A DNA stretch of 64,000 nucleotides from the NCBI RefSeq assembly GCF_030052995.1, contig NZ_JASJPW010000001.1:3447918-3511917 (forward strand), written 5' to 3'. Below, one piece after another: positions 1-9,331 of this stretch. Numbering within the stretch: the stretch's first letter is position 1; each line of letters starts with the position of its first letter. A program made the position numbers and the translations under genes. The DNA comes from Gemmobacter sp. 24YEA27. Its GTDB lineage: Bacteria; Pseudomonadota; Alphaproteobacteria; Rhodobacterales; Rhodobacteraceae. A model generated the notes under the pieces. It was not told the DNA's origin and did no database searches. It was given only the letters and a program-made list of their open reading frames with translations.

Positions 1-32
1 GGGGCTGCTCTATCCAGTTGAGCCACGGGACC
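1..32 (-). tRNA. tRNA 5' part, cut by window edge
   Basis: Read on the minus strand, this is the first 32 nt of a tRNA: acceptor strand GGTCCCG, then TG at positions 8-9 and a D arm GCTC-AACTGGATA-GAGC. The anticodon lies outside the window, so the amino acid cannot be named. The D arm closely resembles alphaproteobacterial Arg-type tRNAs and nearly matches the tRNA fragment at 55931-55958, with two differences over 27 nt. Confidence 0.8.
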
Positions 33-123
33 GACCGCGCCTTCAATGCACAAAATCCCACGTCATGGCAACCTCCGGGGCTGACCAGGACGCGGGTTTC
101 TGCGGCGATGTGCCTTTGAGGGG

Positions 124-2133
124 TCAGACCGGCTCGAGAAGCCCCCTGCCCTTCAGGAGCGCCTCCACCCCAGGCATGGCGCCGCGGAACTTCAGATAGA
201 GCTGTTCCGGGTCTTCCGAGCCACCGGCCGAGAGGATGAAGCGCTCAAGCTTTGCCGCCATTTCCGGGTCAAAGGCATTGCCGGTCTCTTCAAAGGCAGC
301 AAAGGCATCGGCATCCATCACTTCCGACCACATATAGCTGTAATAGCCCGAGGAATACCCATCGCCGGAAAACACATGTGCGAATTGCGGCGTGGCATGG
401 CGCATGGGAATCGCATGCGGCAAGCCGATCGCGGCAAGCACCTCGGCCTGTTTCTGCATCGGATCCTGGGGCGCGGGGCCGGAATGGAATTCCAGATCGA
501 CCAGAGCCGAGGCGAGAAATTCGACCGTGGCAAAGCCCTGATCAAAGGTCGAGGCCCCCAGCAGCCGGTCGCGCAGATCTGCGGGCATCGCTTCGCCGGT
601 CTGGTAATGACGAGCATATTCCTCCAGCACTTCCGGCACTTCCAGCCAGTGCTCATAAAGCTGGCTCGGCAGTTCGACGAAGTCGCGCGCCACGCTGGTC
701 CCCGAGATGAAGCCATAGGTCACATCCGACAGCATCTGATGCAGCGCATGGCCGAATTCGTGGAACAGGGTCCGCGCATCGTCATAAGACAAGAGGCACG
801 GATCCCCCTTGGCAAAGTTGCAGACATTGACCACGATGGGGCGCTGATCACCGCCCAGCCTGCGCTGCGAGCGGATCGCGGAACACCAGGCCCCCGACCG
901 CTTAGAGCCGCGCGCGAAATAATCGCCGAGGAAAACTGCGATATGGCGGCCGTCACGGGTCACCTCCCAGCCGCGCACATCCGGGTGGTAGAACGGCCCG
1001 TCGAGCTCGCGGAATTCCAGACCGAAAAGCCGGGTGGCACAGCCGAACATCGCCGCCAGCATCGCATCAAGCGAAAGATAGGGCTTGATCACCGCCTCAT
1101 CGAGATCATGGTCCGCAAGCCGCCGCTTCTCGGAATAATAGCGCCAGTCCCAGGGTTCCAGCGGCCCCTGAATGCCATCGGCATGCAGCATCGCCTCCAG
1201 CACCTGGCCATCCGCCAGCGCCTTTTTGCGCGCCGGCGCCCAGACCCGCATCAACAGATCCCGGACTGCCCCGGGCGTCTTCGCCATTTCCGGCTCCAGC
1301 TTGAAATGCGCGAAATCCGCATAGCCGAGCAGCTTTGCCCGTTCTTCGCGCAGGGCGAGCGTCTCGGCGGCAATGCCGCGATTGTCGGTCACCCCGCCAT
1401 TGGCGCCGCGCTGCCCCCAGGCCTCCCATGCCTTTTGCCGCAAGCCGCGCCGGGGCGAGAATTGCAGAAACGGCACGATCAGCGAACGGGACAGCGTCAC
1501 CACCGGACCAAGCCCGCGCTCCGCCCCTGCCGCGCGCGCGGCCTCGATCACAAAGCCCGGCAGGCCTTCCAGATCATCCTCGGCCAGCTCCATGAACCAG
1601 CTGCGCTCATCGGCCAGAAGATTTTGGCTGAAGCTGGTGCCAAGGCTCGCCAGCCGCGACTTCACGGCGGTCAGACGTGCCGCCGCCGCGCCGCCGAGCC
1701 CAGCGCCCGATCTCACGAACATCTGCCGATAAAGCTCCAGCACCCGCAGCTGCTCTGCAGTCAGCCCCAGATCCGCGCGCGCCTGCCAAAGCGCTTCGAT
1801 CTTCGCAAACAGCCCCTTGTTGTTGGTTACTTCCGAGGAAAACGCGCTCAGCTTCGGCGCCAGTTCGCGCTGCAAGGCCTCGCGCGCCTCATTGGACTCC
1901 GCACCGGCGAGATTGTAAAACACCCCCGCCACCTGATCGAGTTCACGCTCCGCCAGTTCCAGTGCCTCGATCACCCCGGCAAAATCCTGCGCCTCGCCGG
2001 CACTGATCGCGCCAATACGTTCCCGCGCCGCCGCCAGTGCCGCATCGAAAGCCGGCGCGAAATCCTCATCCCGGATCCGCGCAAAAGGCGGCAACCCGAA
2101 AGGCGTGTCCCAGTTTTCCAAAAGCACATTCAT
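124..2133 (-). CDS. M3 family metallopeptidase (Dcp/oligopeptidase A type)
   Basis: A cytoplasmic zinc oligopeptidase that would trim short peptides. The zinc signature HEFGHALHQ lies near residue 455, with the downstream glutamate region expected for family M3. The N-terminus ENWDTPFGLPPFARI is typical of the dipeptidyl carboxypeptidase branch. The length of 669 aa fits the family (about 670-690). I chose the ATG at 2133 because the family homology begins right there. An upstream in-frame extension to 2226 would run through an intergenic palindromic repeat and looks artefactual. No signal peptide is visible, and the gene is not in an obvious operon. Whether it is Dcp or PrlC cannot be settled by eye. 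Confidence 0.93.
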   Translation of the reverse strand: MNVLLENWDTPFGLPPFARIRDEDFAPAFDAALAAARERIGAISAGEAQDFAGVIEALELAERELDQVAGVFYNLAGAESNEAREALQRELAPKLSAFSSEVTNNKGLFAKIEALWQARADLGLTAEQLRVLELYRQMFVRSGAGLGGAAAARLTAVKSRLASLGTSFSQNLLADERSWFMELAEDDLEGLPGFVIEAARAAGAERGLGPVVTLSRSLIVPFLQFSPRRGLRQKAWEAWGQRGANGGVTDNRGIAAETLALREERAKLLGYADFAHFKLEPEMAKTPGAVRDLLMRVWAPARKKALADGQVLEAMLHADGIQGPLEPWDWRYYSEKRRLADHDLDEAVIKPYLSLDAMLAAMFGCATRLFGLEFRELDGPFYHPDVRGWEVTRDGRHIAVFLGDYFARGSKRSGAWCSAIRSQRRLGGDQRPIVVNVCNFAKGDPCLLSYDDARTLFHEFGHALHQMLSDVTYGFISGTSVARDFVELPSQLYEHWLEVPEVLEEYARHYQTGEAMPADLRDRLLGASTFDQGFATVEFLASALVDLEFHSGPAPQDPMQKQAEVLAAIGLPHAIPMRHATPQFAHVFSGDGYSSGYYSYMWSEVMDADAFAAFEETGNAFDPEMAAKLERFILSAGGSEDPEQLYLKFRGAMPGVEALLKGRGLLEPV

Positions 2134-2144
2134 CGCGCAAACCT

Positions 2145-2226
2145 CAGCCATTTCATCTGTCTCTAAATATCCCGGGGGAGGCGCCCCGCAAGGGGCGACG
2201 GGGGCAGAGCCCCCAAACTGAGCCAC
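2145..2226. repeat. partial copy of dispersed palindromic repeat
   Basis: The sequence TTTCATCTGTCTCTAAATAT followed by CCCGGGGGAGGC matches one arm of the inverted repeats found at about 18050, 21795 and 42110. It is followed by GC-rich hairpin sequence (gcgccccgcaaggggcg and gggggcagagcccccc-like tracts). It lies between the peptidase start and the upstream permease stop, so it may also end transcription of the transporter genes. Confidence 0.6.
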
Positions 2227-2241
2227 GGGGGCAGAGCCCCC

Positions 2242-3042
2242 TCACCCACGCCGCACAGCCAGCCGCCGCTCCAGCCATCGAAGCCCGAGCGACAGGCCCA
2301 GCGTCATCACCAGATACAGCATCGCCGCCACATTATAGGTCTCCATATAGCGGAAACTGGCCGAGGAGGCGACCTTGGCCAACTGCGCGATATCGGTCAC
2401 GCCCAGTACCGCTACCAGCGAGCTGTCTTTGACCATCGCTATGAAATCATTGCCCAAAGGCGGCAGGGTCAGCCGGAAGGCCTGGGGGAAGACCACCAGG
2501 CGAAAACGCTGCCAGCGGCTCAGGCCAAGTGCGTCGGCGGCCTCGGTCTGACCCTGATTGACCGCGCCGATGCCGGCGCGGAATATCTCGGCCAGAAAAG
2601 CGCCATAGGCCAGCACCAGCGCCAGAACCGCGCGCCACAAAAGCGGGAAATCGCGGGTGGTCAGGGGTTCGGCTCCGATCAGGCCACCAACGCGGTTCAC
2701 ACCAAGGATCAGCAAAGGCGCCAGCGCGAAGGCCACATATAAAAGCAGCACCATCATCGGAATGCCGCGCATCAGTTCGACATAGAACCTTGCGATCTGC
2801 CTGAGCCAGATCCGCCGCGACAGCGCCATCATCGCAAGCGCAAGGCCCAGAAGACAGGCGCCCCCAAAGGCCGTCAGCGAGACCAGAACGGTGATCCGAA
2901 TGCCTTCGGACAGCATCACCAGCGCGGCGCGGTAATGCTCATCCGAGAGAATTTCCGCGAAAAGCCACAACAGGAGCCCGCCAAGTGCCAGCAGCCACCA
3001 GGGAAAATCCGGCCCGGATTCCTGCGTGCGACGCCCTCTCAC
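2242..3042 (-). CDS. polar amino-acid ABC transporter permease
   Basis: An inner-membrane permease of the HisM/GlnP type that would form the translocation path for an amino acid. The 266 aa contain several hydrophobic helices (one at residues 15-32, then a series from about 45 to 255). A binding-protein-dependent transport EAA-like loop is visible around EAADALGLSRWQRFRLVVFP, with the conserved G after it. It lies 20 bp downstream of the substrate-binding protein gene on the same strand, so the two are co-transcribed. No ATPase gene is next to them, so the ATP-binding subunit must be encoded elsewhere or shared. The substrate is not predictable here. Confidence 0.92.
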   Translation of the reverse strand: MRGRRTQESGPDFPWWLLALGGLLLWLFAEILSDEHYRAALVMLSEGIRITVLVSLTAFGGACLLGLALAMMALSRRIWLRQIARFYVELMRGIPMMVLLLYVAFALAPLLILGVNRVGGLIGAEPLTTRDFPLLWRAVLALVLAYGAFLAEIFRAGIGAVNQGQTEAADALGLSRWQRFRLVVFPQAFRLTLPPLGNDFIAMVKDSSLVAVLGVTDIAQLAKVASSASFRYMETYNVAAMLYLVMTLGLSLGLRWLERRLAVRRG

Positions 3043-3062
3043 CGGGCTTGGTCCGGCCGCTC

Positions 3063-3869
3063 TCAGCCGCCATCCCTGGTGTCAAAGAACCATTTGCGGT
3101 TCAGCGCCTCAAGGCTTCCATCCGCCTCCATCGCGCTGATCGCCGCATCGAAGGGCTGAACCAGATCCGAGCCTTTCGGAAAGATGAACCCAAACTCCTC
3201 TGCCCCCAGCGGCGCGCCGATGATCTTCAGCGCACCGCCCGATGTCTCGACATAGCCATGCGCGGCAGTGCTGTCCGAGAGAACCAGATCAACGTCACCG
3301 GCCCGCAGCGCCTGAAGACCCGCGCCGAAAGTCTCGAATTTCACGATACGCGGGTTTTTCTCATCACCGTCCAGCACGTCATAGACCCCCACATAGAAGG
3401 GCGTCGTGCCGGGCTGCGCGGCCATGAGAAAATCGCTGTCCGCCGCAAATGACGCCGCATCGGTAAAGCGGCTCTCATCGCCCCGGACCACCATCAGCAT
3501 CTGCGACAGCATATAGGGCTGCGAGAAATCAACCGCCTCCAGCCGTTCTTCCTTGATGGTGATACCATTCATCGCGACATCATACTGGCCCGCCGAAATC
3601 GCCGGGATCATCGCATCCCAGCTCGTATTCTCGTATTTCACCGTCAGATTAAGCCGTCTGGCGATCTCGGTGACCGCATCATATTCCCAGCCGACCGGTT
3701 TGCCCTCGGGCCCGATATATTGCAGCGGCGGATAGGTGTTTTCGGTCGCAACCACGATCTCACGGCCGCCAAGATCCGGCAACGTCTCGGCCATGGCCAT
3801 CGGCGCCAGCGCCATCCCGGTCAGAAAAAACGCAGCGGTTGCGATTCTGAAGGTCTGGGAGGGGGTCAT
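3063..3869 (-). CDS. amino-acid ABC transporter substrate-binding protein
   Basis: A periplasmic binding protein of SBP family 3 (268 aa). A signal peptide covers about residues 1-27, with hydrophobic core TAAFFLTGMALAPMAMA and probable cleavage after AMA. The mature protein shows the family pattern VATENTYPPLQYIGPEGKPVGWEYD, split here as VATENTYPPLQ and GWEYDAVTEIARRLN, and later MNGITIKEERLEAVDFSQPY. These residues are typical of binders of polar or basic amino acids. It is the first gene of a two-gene unit with the permease that follows. The exact ligand is unknown. Confidence 0.93.
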   Translation of the reverse strand: MTPSQTFRIATAAFFLTGMALAPMAMAETLPDLGGREIVVATENTYPPLQYIGPEGKPVGWEYDAVTEIARRLNLTVKYENTSWDAMIPAISAGQYDVAMNGITIKEERLEAVDFSQPYMLSQMLMVVRGDESRFTDAASFAADSDFLMAAQPGTTPFYVGVYDVLDGDEKNPRIVKFETFGAGLQALRAGDVDLVLSDSTAAHGYVETSGGALKIIGAPLGAEEFGFIFPKGSDLVQPFDAAISAMEADGSLEALNRKWFFDTRDGG

Positions 3870-4048
3870 TGCTCATCTCCTGCGGCTGGTACGCGGGACT
3901 ATGACGACGGGGCTGCGTGCTGACAAGCCCGGGCCGGCGGCGAAAAATGGCGCAAAGGCGTGTAAAGACCGCGCAAATGGCACGCAGATCCGATCAGGAT
4001 CCGGCATGGTGGACCTGGCACCAGGTTACCTGGCTGTGGGGGAATGCG

Positions 4049-4642
4049 ATGACCGAGATCCGGCCCGAAGATGACCTGCCCGCCTGGCGGCGGTATAAGC
4101 GCGCAGAGCGGCTTGCGGCCCGCGACCTGATGTCTGCGGCCCGGCGTCAGGAAGTGGCAGCGGCGCTGGCGCTGCATCTCGACCGGCTGCTTGTGGAACG
4201 TGGCCTGCTCAGGCCTGGGCTGATCCTCTCGGGCTATTGGCCGATCAGGGCCGAGCCGGATCTGCGGCCCTGGATGCTGGCGCTTGAGGCCCATGGGCTG
4301 CACCTCGCGCTGCCGGTGGTCGAGACCCGCGCCGCGCCGCTGGTCTTCCGGCGCTGGACGAAAGGCGCCGCGATGGAACGCGGGCACTGGAACATCCTCG
4401 TCCCCGCTGCGCCCGGACATGTCCGGCCCGATATCAGCCTCGCGCCGCTGGTCGGCTGGGACCGGAAGGGTTACCGGCTCGGCTATGGCGGTGGCTATTT
4501 CGACCGCACGCTCGCGGCGCTGGACCCGCGCCCTTTCACGATCGGGGTGGGGTTTCACAGCGCGGAACTGACGAGCATCCACCCGCAGCCGCATGATATC
4601 GGCCTTGATGCCATCGTCACCGAAGAGGGGCTTCAGGTCTGA
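4049..4642 (+). CDS. 5-formyltetrahydrofolate cyclo-ligase
   Basis: Cytoplasmic enzyme that converts 5-formyl-THF to 5,10-methenyl-THF with ATP, salvaging a folate storage form. The family signature GYGGGYFDRTL is present near residue 150, preceded by a WDRKGYRLG stretch, and the N-terminal basic helix RRYKRAERLAARD fits. I use the ATG at 4049, giving 197 aa, the usual size. The frame stays open upstream to 3917, but that stretch is not family-like. It is transcribed divergently from the amino-acid transporter. In many proteobacteria this gene follows 6S RNA. I looked at the 179-bp gap and could not support one. Confidence 0.92.
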   Translation: MTEIRPEDDLPAWRRYKRAERLAARDLMSAARRQEVAAALALHLDRLLVERGLLRPGLILSGYWPIRAEPDLRPWMLALEAHGLHLALPVVETRAAPLVFRRWTKGAAMERGHWNILVPAAPGHVRPDISLAPLVGWDRKGYRLGYGGGYFDRTLAALDPRPFTIGVGFHSAELTSIHPQPHDIGLDAIVTEEGLQV

Positions 4643-4648
4643 GCCGTC

Positions 4649-5680
4649 TCAGCCGCCGCAGCAGGCACAGCCCTTGCGCTTTTTCACCCGGATCATCCGG
4701 GTTTCGGCATAAAGCGCATCATGGATCATCAGCCGCCCCTTCAGCCCCTCACCCGCGCCGGTGATATGTTTCACCGCCTCCAGCGCCATCATCGCGCCGA
4801 TCACGCCCGGCAGCGGCGCCACCACCCCGGCCTCGGCGCAGGAGGCCACCATCCCGGGCGCCGGCCGTTCGGGAAAGACGCATTCAAAACACGGGCCGCC
4901 CTGGGCCGGATCCCAGAGCGAGAGCTGCCCCTCCCATTGCGTCATCGCGCCGGTGATCAGCGGTTTCCCGAGCCGCGCGCAGGTCTGGTTCACAAGGTAG
5001 CGCGTGTCGAAATTGTCGGTGCCGTCCAGCACCAGGTCATAATCGGCGATCAACGCCCCGGCCACGGCGGCATCAAGCCGGCGGTGATAGGGCCGCACCT
5101 CGATAAACGGATTCAGCGCCTTCATAGCAGTCTCGGCGGAAAACACCTTGGGCATCCCGATCCGTGCGTCAGCATGGATGATCTGGCGTTGCAGATTGCT
5201 GAGCTCGACCAGGTCATCGTCGATCACTGCGATCTCGCCCACCCCGGCCCCGGCGAGGTACAAAAGCACCGGCGCACCAAGCCCGCCTGCCCCCACCACC
5301 AGAACTTTCGCGGATTTCAGGCGCTGCTGCCCCTGACCGCCGATCTCCCGCAGAAAGATATGGCGCGCATAGCGGCTGACCTCGGCGGGCGTGAACGGCC
5401 CTTCTTCCCGAGGCGGCTCCTGCGGGGCGGTCTTGCCCGCCTCATCGCGCAAATACCGCAGGAGGTGGCGGTAGCACTGCACCAGCACCACCACCGATCC
5501 CAGCACGAGGAAATAGCGGCTGTCCCAGCCAAGCTGGAGATTGACGCGCTCGACCCCATACCAGCCGATCCCGGCCTGGAGCGCGGCCCAGAACAGCGCA
5601 ATCCCAATGGTCGCGCCCCGCCCGAGCCCGGTGCCGAGCAGAATGGCCAGAAGGAAGAACACCGTCGGATTGTCGAACAT
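4649..5680 (-). CDS. moeB: HesA/MoeB/ThiF-family adenylyltransferase with membrane-anchored N-terminus
   Basis: An E1-like enzyme that adenylates the C-terminal glycine of a small sulfur-carrier protein (MoaD or ThiS) in molybdopterin or thiamine synthesis. From about residue 125 it shows the nucleotide-binding GAGGLGAPVLLYLAGAG, the acidic DDDLVELSNLQRQIIH with the catalytic arginine, and two zinc CxxC pairs (CFEC near residue 270 and CACC at the very end). Residues 1-70 contain two or three hydrophobic helices not found in E. coli MoeB, so the enzyme is probably membrane attached. No rhodanese domain is present. The symbol is by family resemblance, and ThiF or HesA would also fit. Confidence 0.85.
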   Translation of the reverse strand: MFDNPTVFFLLAILLGTGLGRGATIGIALFWAALQAGIGWYGVERVNLQLGWDSRYFLVLGSVVVLVQCYRHLLRYLRDEAGKTAPQEPPREEGPFTPAEVSRYARHIFLREIGGQGQQRLKSAKVLVVGAGGLGAPVLLYLAGAGVGEIAVIDDDLVELSNLQRQIIHADARIGMPKVFSAETAMKALNPFIEVRPYHRRLDAAVAGALIADYDLVLDGTDNFDTRYLVNQTCARLGKPLITGAMTQWEGQLSLWDPAQGGPCFECVFPERPAPGMVASCAEAGVVAPLPGVIGAMMALEAVKHITGAGEGLKGRLMIHDALYAETRMIRVKKRKGCACCGG

Positions 5681-5738
5681 CTTCTGCCTCCAGGGCCTGA
5701 ACTGCGCCTAAGCCTCAGGGGTTTAAGCCTCGGATGCC

Positions 5739-6194
5739 TCAGCCGCCGGTAGAGCCGAACCCGCCCGCGCCGCGCGCGGTCTCGTTTGAAAACGCCTCGA
5801 CCACCCGGAAATCAGGGCGCAAAACGGGCACGAAGATCATCTGCGCGATCCGCTCGCCGGGGTTGATCTCAATCGGATCCGAACCCGCCGGATTGCGGTT
5901 CCAGACCGAGACCATGATCTCGCCGGTGTAGTCGGGGTCGATCAGCCCGGTGCCATTGCCCATGACAAGGCCCTTCTTATGCCCCAGCCCCGAACGCGGC
6001 AGCACCAGAGCCGCCAGCGACATATCACCGAAGTTCAGCGCGATCCCCGATTTCACCAGCACCGCGGGCGCCTGGGGCGCGATCAGGACCGGCGCGTCGA
6101 TACAGGCCACCAGATCGATCGCAGCGGCACCTGCACTCTGATAGCGGGGCAGTCCCCAGTCATTCAGGCGGGGATCGAGAATCCTGACTTCCAC
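5739..6194 (-). CDS. dut: dUTP diphosphatase
   Basis: Hydrolyses dUTP to dUMP, keeping uracil out of DNA and feeding dTMP synthesis; it acts as a trimer in the cytoplasm. Conserved motifs are readable: AAIDLVA, LPRSGLGHKKG, GTGLIDPDYTGEI, GERIAQMIF and the C-terminal RGAGGFGSTG arm that closes the active site. I prefer the GTG at 6194 (151 aa) because AAAGGAG sits about 8 bp upstream and the family starts here. An ATG at 6227 would add 11 non-conserved residues. The gene is divergent from the MpaB-type gene that follows. Confidence 0.95.
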   Translation of the reverse strand: MEVRILDPRLNDWGLPRYQSAGAAAIDLVACIDAPVLIAPQAPAVLVKSGIALNFGDMSLAALVLPRSGLGHKKGLVMGNGTGLIDPDYTGEIMVSVWNRNPAGSDPIEINPGERIAQMIFVPVLRPDFRVVEAFSNETARGAGGFGSTGG

Positions 6195-6323
6195 TTCCGG
6201 GCTCCTTTGCGGGGGACGCCCCCTCATAGCAATCGCTCCCTGGGCATACAACATCGGGAAAGCGGGCTTGCCTGTGCTTCGGGCGCGGGTCAGGGTGCGG
6301 GCGAAGCCACCCCGACCGGATGC

Positions 6324-7196
6324 ATGATGGCACTGGAACCGCTCAGAAAACTGATTGCCGGCAATATTCTGAAGATGACCGGCAGCGGTCAGATCCGGTT
6401 TGACGCGCCTTTGGGGGATCCCGGGCTCTTCGGGCCGGACGCGGTCTGCTGGCGGGTCCATGCCGATTTCGTGCCGATGGTGGTGGGAGGCGTCTCGGCG
6501 CTGATGCTGCAAATGCTGCACCCGCTGGCGATTGCCGGTGTCTGGGACCATTCGAATTTCCGCGCTGATGTTCTGGGGCGGCTGGCGCGCACCTCCCAGT
6601 TCATCGCCGGCACCACCTATGCCGCGCGCGACGAGGCCGAGGCGCTGATCGCGCGCGTCCGCCGCATCCATGACCGGGTTGCGGGCCAGGATGCCACGGG
6701 ACGCCCCTATCGCGCCTCGGACCCGGATCTGCTGACCTGGGTGCATGTGGCGGAAGTGTCAGGCTTTCTCGCCGCCCATCTGCGCTTTACCGAACCGGAT
6801 ATGCCAGTGGCCGATCAGGATCGCTATTTCGCGGAAATGGCGCTGGTGGCGCGGATGCTGGGCGCGCGCGATGTGCCGGTGACCGCGGCCTCGGTGCAGG
6901 ATTATCTGACCGGCATGGTGCCTCAGCTGCGCTTTGACGACCGCGTGGCCGAGGTGTTACGGGTGATCTCGACCGCGCCGGTCAAACCTGCCGTGCTGGG
7001 GCTGTTTCGCAAAATGGTGACGCGGTCGGGGTTCGAAATCCTGCCCGCATCTGTTCAGGCGCTTTACCCGGAGGGCGCACGGCCGCGCTTTCCGGCGGCG
7101 CCGCAGCTCATTGGCATGGCGGCCCCGCTGGGCCGCTGGGCGATGCAGGGCGGCGTCGCGCGCCGCTCGCGCATCAGGGTGTCGGCAGCGGGCTGA
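6324..7196 (+). CDS. oxygenase MpaB family (DUF2236) protein
   Basis: A 290-aa member of the DUF2236/MpaB family, proteins related to latex-clearing and mycophenolic-acid oxygenases and thought to bind haem b. Recognisable features are the N-terminal FGPDAVCWRVHADFVPMVVG, the central LLQML-like helix MLQMLHPLAIAGVWDHSNF with its conserved histidines, and TWVHVAEVSGFL. I start at the first ATG of the MMALEP pair. The substrate is unknown for bacterial members. It stands alone between two minus-strand genes. Confidence 0.85.
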   Translation: MMALEPLRKLIAGNILKMTGSGQIRFDAPLGDPGLFGPDAVCWRVHADFVPMVVGGVSALMLQMLHPLAIAGVWDHSNFRADVLGRLARTSQFIAGTTYAARDEAEALIARVRRIHDRVAGQDATGRPYRASDPDLLTWVHVAEVSGFLAAHLRFTEPDMPVADQDRYFAEMALVARMLGARDVPVTAASVQDYLTGMVPQLRFDDRVAEVLRVISTAPVKPAVLGLFRKMVTRSGFEILPASVQALYPEGARPRFPAAPQLIGMAAPLGRWAMQGGVARRSRIRVSAAG

Positions 7197-7214
7197 GCCC
7201 GCCGCCATGATCCA

Positions 7215-8312
7215 TCAGGCGTTGAACAGGAAGTGGAGCACGTCGCCGTCCTTCACCTCATAGGTCTTGCCCTCGACGCGGAACTTGCCCGCCTCTTTCG
7301 CACCCGCCTCGCCCTTGCCGGCGATATAGTCATCGTAGCCGACGGTTTCTGCGCGGATGAAGCCCTTCTCGAAATCGCCATGGATCACACCGGCGGCCTG
7401 GGGCGCCAGCATGCCTTTGGTGATCGTCCAGGCGCGGGCCTCTTTCGGGCCGACGGTGAAATAGGTCTGCAGGCCCAGAAGCGCATAGCCCGCGCGGATC
7501 AGCCGGTCGAGGCCCGCCTCTTCCAGTCCCATTTCCTCAAGGAAGACCTGCGCATCCTCTTCGGGAAGCTGCGCCAGCTCCTCTTCGATCCGGGCCGAGA
7601 TCACCACCGTACCGGCACCCTGAGCCTTCGCCATCTCTGCCACACGGGCCGACTGGCTGTTGCCGGCGCCTGCCGAGGCCTCTTCGACATTGCAGACGTA
7701 AAGCACGGGCTTCGCGGTCAGAAGCTGCAGGAGCTTCCACTGTTTCTGGTCATCCTCATGCACTTTGACCGTGCGCGCGGGCTGCCCCGCCTCAAGCGCG
7801 GTCTGAGCCTGGGCCAGCAGCCGGTCCTGGTCCGCCGCATCCTTGTCGCCCGATTTGATCTTGCGCGCGAGGTTGGCGCGGCGGCGTTCCAGGCTTTCAA
7901 GATCTGCGAGCATCAGCTCGGTCTCGATGGTCTCGGCATCGGCGACCGGGTCAATACGGCCTTCGACATGGGTGATGTCGCCATCTTCAAAGCACCGGAG
8001 CACATGGGCAATCGCATCGCATTCGCGGATATTGGCGAGGAACTGGTTCCCGAGCCCTTCGCCTTTCGACGCGCCCCGCACGAGGCCCGCAATATCGACA
8101 AAGGTCATCCGCGCCGGGATGATCTGTTTCGAGCCGGCAATCGCCGCCAGTCTGTCGATCCGCGCATCCGGCACCGCGACCTCGCCGACATTCGGCTCGA
8201 TGGTGCAGAAGGGGAAATTCGCGGCCTGGGCCGCAGCGGTTCTGGTCAGCGCGTTGAAGAGGGTCGACTTCCCCACATTCGGCAGGCCGACAATACCCAT
8301 CTTAAAGCCCAT
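7215..8312 (-). CDS. ychF: redox-regulated ribosome-associated ATPase YchF
   Basis: An OBG-family P-loop NTPase that prefers ATP and associates with ribosomes; it affects the oxidative-stress response. The sequence opens with GIVGLPNVGKSTLFNALT (G1), followed by DIAGLVRGASKGEGLGNQF (G3) and an NVEE-type G4, with a coiled-coil insertion around residues 125-165 and a C-terminal TGS domain ending in VLHFLFNA. The length of 365 aa is standard. It is monocistronic and divergent from trpA. Confidence 0.97.
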   Translation of the reverse strand: MGFKMGIVGLPNVGKSTLFNALTRTAAAQAANFPFCTIEPNVGEVAVPDARIDRLAAIAGSKQIIPARMTFVDIAGLVRGASKGEGLGNQFLANIRECDAIAHVLRCFEDGDITHVEGRIDPVADAETIETELMLADLESLERRRANLARKIKSGDKDAADQDRLLAQAQTALEAGQPARTVKVHEDDQKQWKLLQLLTAKPVLYVCNVEEASAGAGNSQSARVAEMAKAQGAGTVVISARIEEELAQLPEEDAQVFLEEMGLEEAGLDRLIRAGYALLGLQTYFTVGPKEARAWTITKGMLAPQAAGVIHGDFEKGFIRAETVGYDDYIAGKGEAGAKEAGKFRVEGKTYEVKDGDVLHFLFNA

Positions 8313-8525
8313 TTCCGGCCCTCCATAGCTGATGGGGCCAGTTAGACGAGAGCGGGCGCGGGATCAAGGAAGATGCGGGTGAAATCGCCGCGAGAGCCGC
8401 CCGCCCGGGGATTCGAGCGCGCAGGACACCTGAAAACCTGCGGTGAAGCATTGCCTTTCTGCCGGGCTTTCGGCAAATCATGGCCAAAAGCCCGGGCTTC
8501 GGGCCCGGTTTCGGGAGAGCTGCAG

Positions 8526-9317
8526 ATGACCAGGATCGACGACACATTCGCCAGGCTGCGCGCTGAGGGCAAAAAGGCCTTCGTCTCCTATATCATGGCA
8601 GGCGATCCCGATGAGGCGACCTCGCTTGCGCTCTTGCGCGGCCTGCCGGGCGCCGGGGTCGACATCATCGAACTTGGCATGCCCTTTACCGATCCGATGG
8701 CCGACGGGCCGACCATCCAGGCCGCCGGCCAGCGCGCGCTGGAAGCCGGGATGACCCTGACGAAGGTGCTGGAAATGGTGCGTGCCTTCCGCGAGGGCGA
8801 CCAGACCACGCCCGTCGTGATGATGGGCTATTACAACCCGATCTATTCGCATGGTGTCGACCGCTTTGTCGCCGAGGCGAAAGCGGCCGGGATCGACGGG
8901 CTGATCGTGGTCGATCTGCCGCCGGAAGAGGATGAGGAGCTCTGCCTGCCAGCCCAGGCGGCCGGGATCAATTTCATCCGCCTCGCCACGCCGACGACCG
9001 ATGCAAAGCGGCTGCCGAAAGTGCTGCAAAACACCTCGGGCTTTGTTTACTATGTGTCGATCACCGGGATCACCGGCTCGGCCGTGCCACAGGCCAGCGA
9101 TATCGCGCCCGACATTGCGCGCATCAAGGCGTCGACCGATCTGCCGGTGGTGGTGGGCTTTGGCATCAACACACCCGAAATGGCGAAATCCATGGCGGCG
9201 ATCGCCGATGGCAGCGTTGTCGGCTCGGCGATTGTGAAAAGCGTGGGCGAGAAACGCCCGGTGGCCGAGGTCCTGGCCCAGGTCGCGGCGCTGGCCGCAG
9301 GCGCTCATTCCGCCTGA
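8526..9317 (+). CDS. trpA: tryptophan synthase alpha subunit
   Basis: Cleaves indole-3-glycerol phosphate to indole and glyceraldehyde 3-phosphate; the indole passes to TrpB. The catalytic glutamate in [17 protein letters not shown] and the loop aspartate region are present, and the phosphate-binding [12 protein letters not shown] and [11 protein letters not shown] motifs close the barrel. The start is the ATG at 8526 (263 aa). The frame continues upstream but without family similarity. trpB is not adjacent here, so the trp genes are split. The upstream stretch to ychF (about 210 bp) holds no gene I can support. Confidence 0.97.
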   Translation: MTRIDDTFARLRAEGKKAFVSYIMAGDPDEATSLALLRGLPGAGVDIIELGMPFTDPMADGPTIQAAGQRALEAGMTLTKVLEMVRAFREGDQTTPVVMMGYYNPIYSHGVDRFVAEAKAAGIDGLIVVDLPPEEDEELCLPAQAAGINFIRLATPTTDAKRLPKVLQNTSGFVYYVSITGITGSAVPQASDIAPDIARIKASTDLPVVVGFGINTPEMAKSMAAIADGSVVGSAIVKSVGEKRPVAEVLAQVAALAAGAHSA

Positions 9318-9331
9318 CGGCGGTCAGGGGC

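Noticed and set aside
376..2166. Long open frame on the plus strand (596 codons)
   Set aside because: It is antisense to the M3 peptidase gene and has the His/Arg/Pro-rich composition typical of shadow frames in GC-rich DNA.
3870..4048. Possible 6S RNA upstream of the 5-formyl-THF cyclo-ligase gene
   Set aside because: The context is right, but the 179-bp gap shows no convincing long closing stem with a central bubble by eye; an Infernal search (RF00013) would decide.
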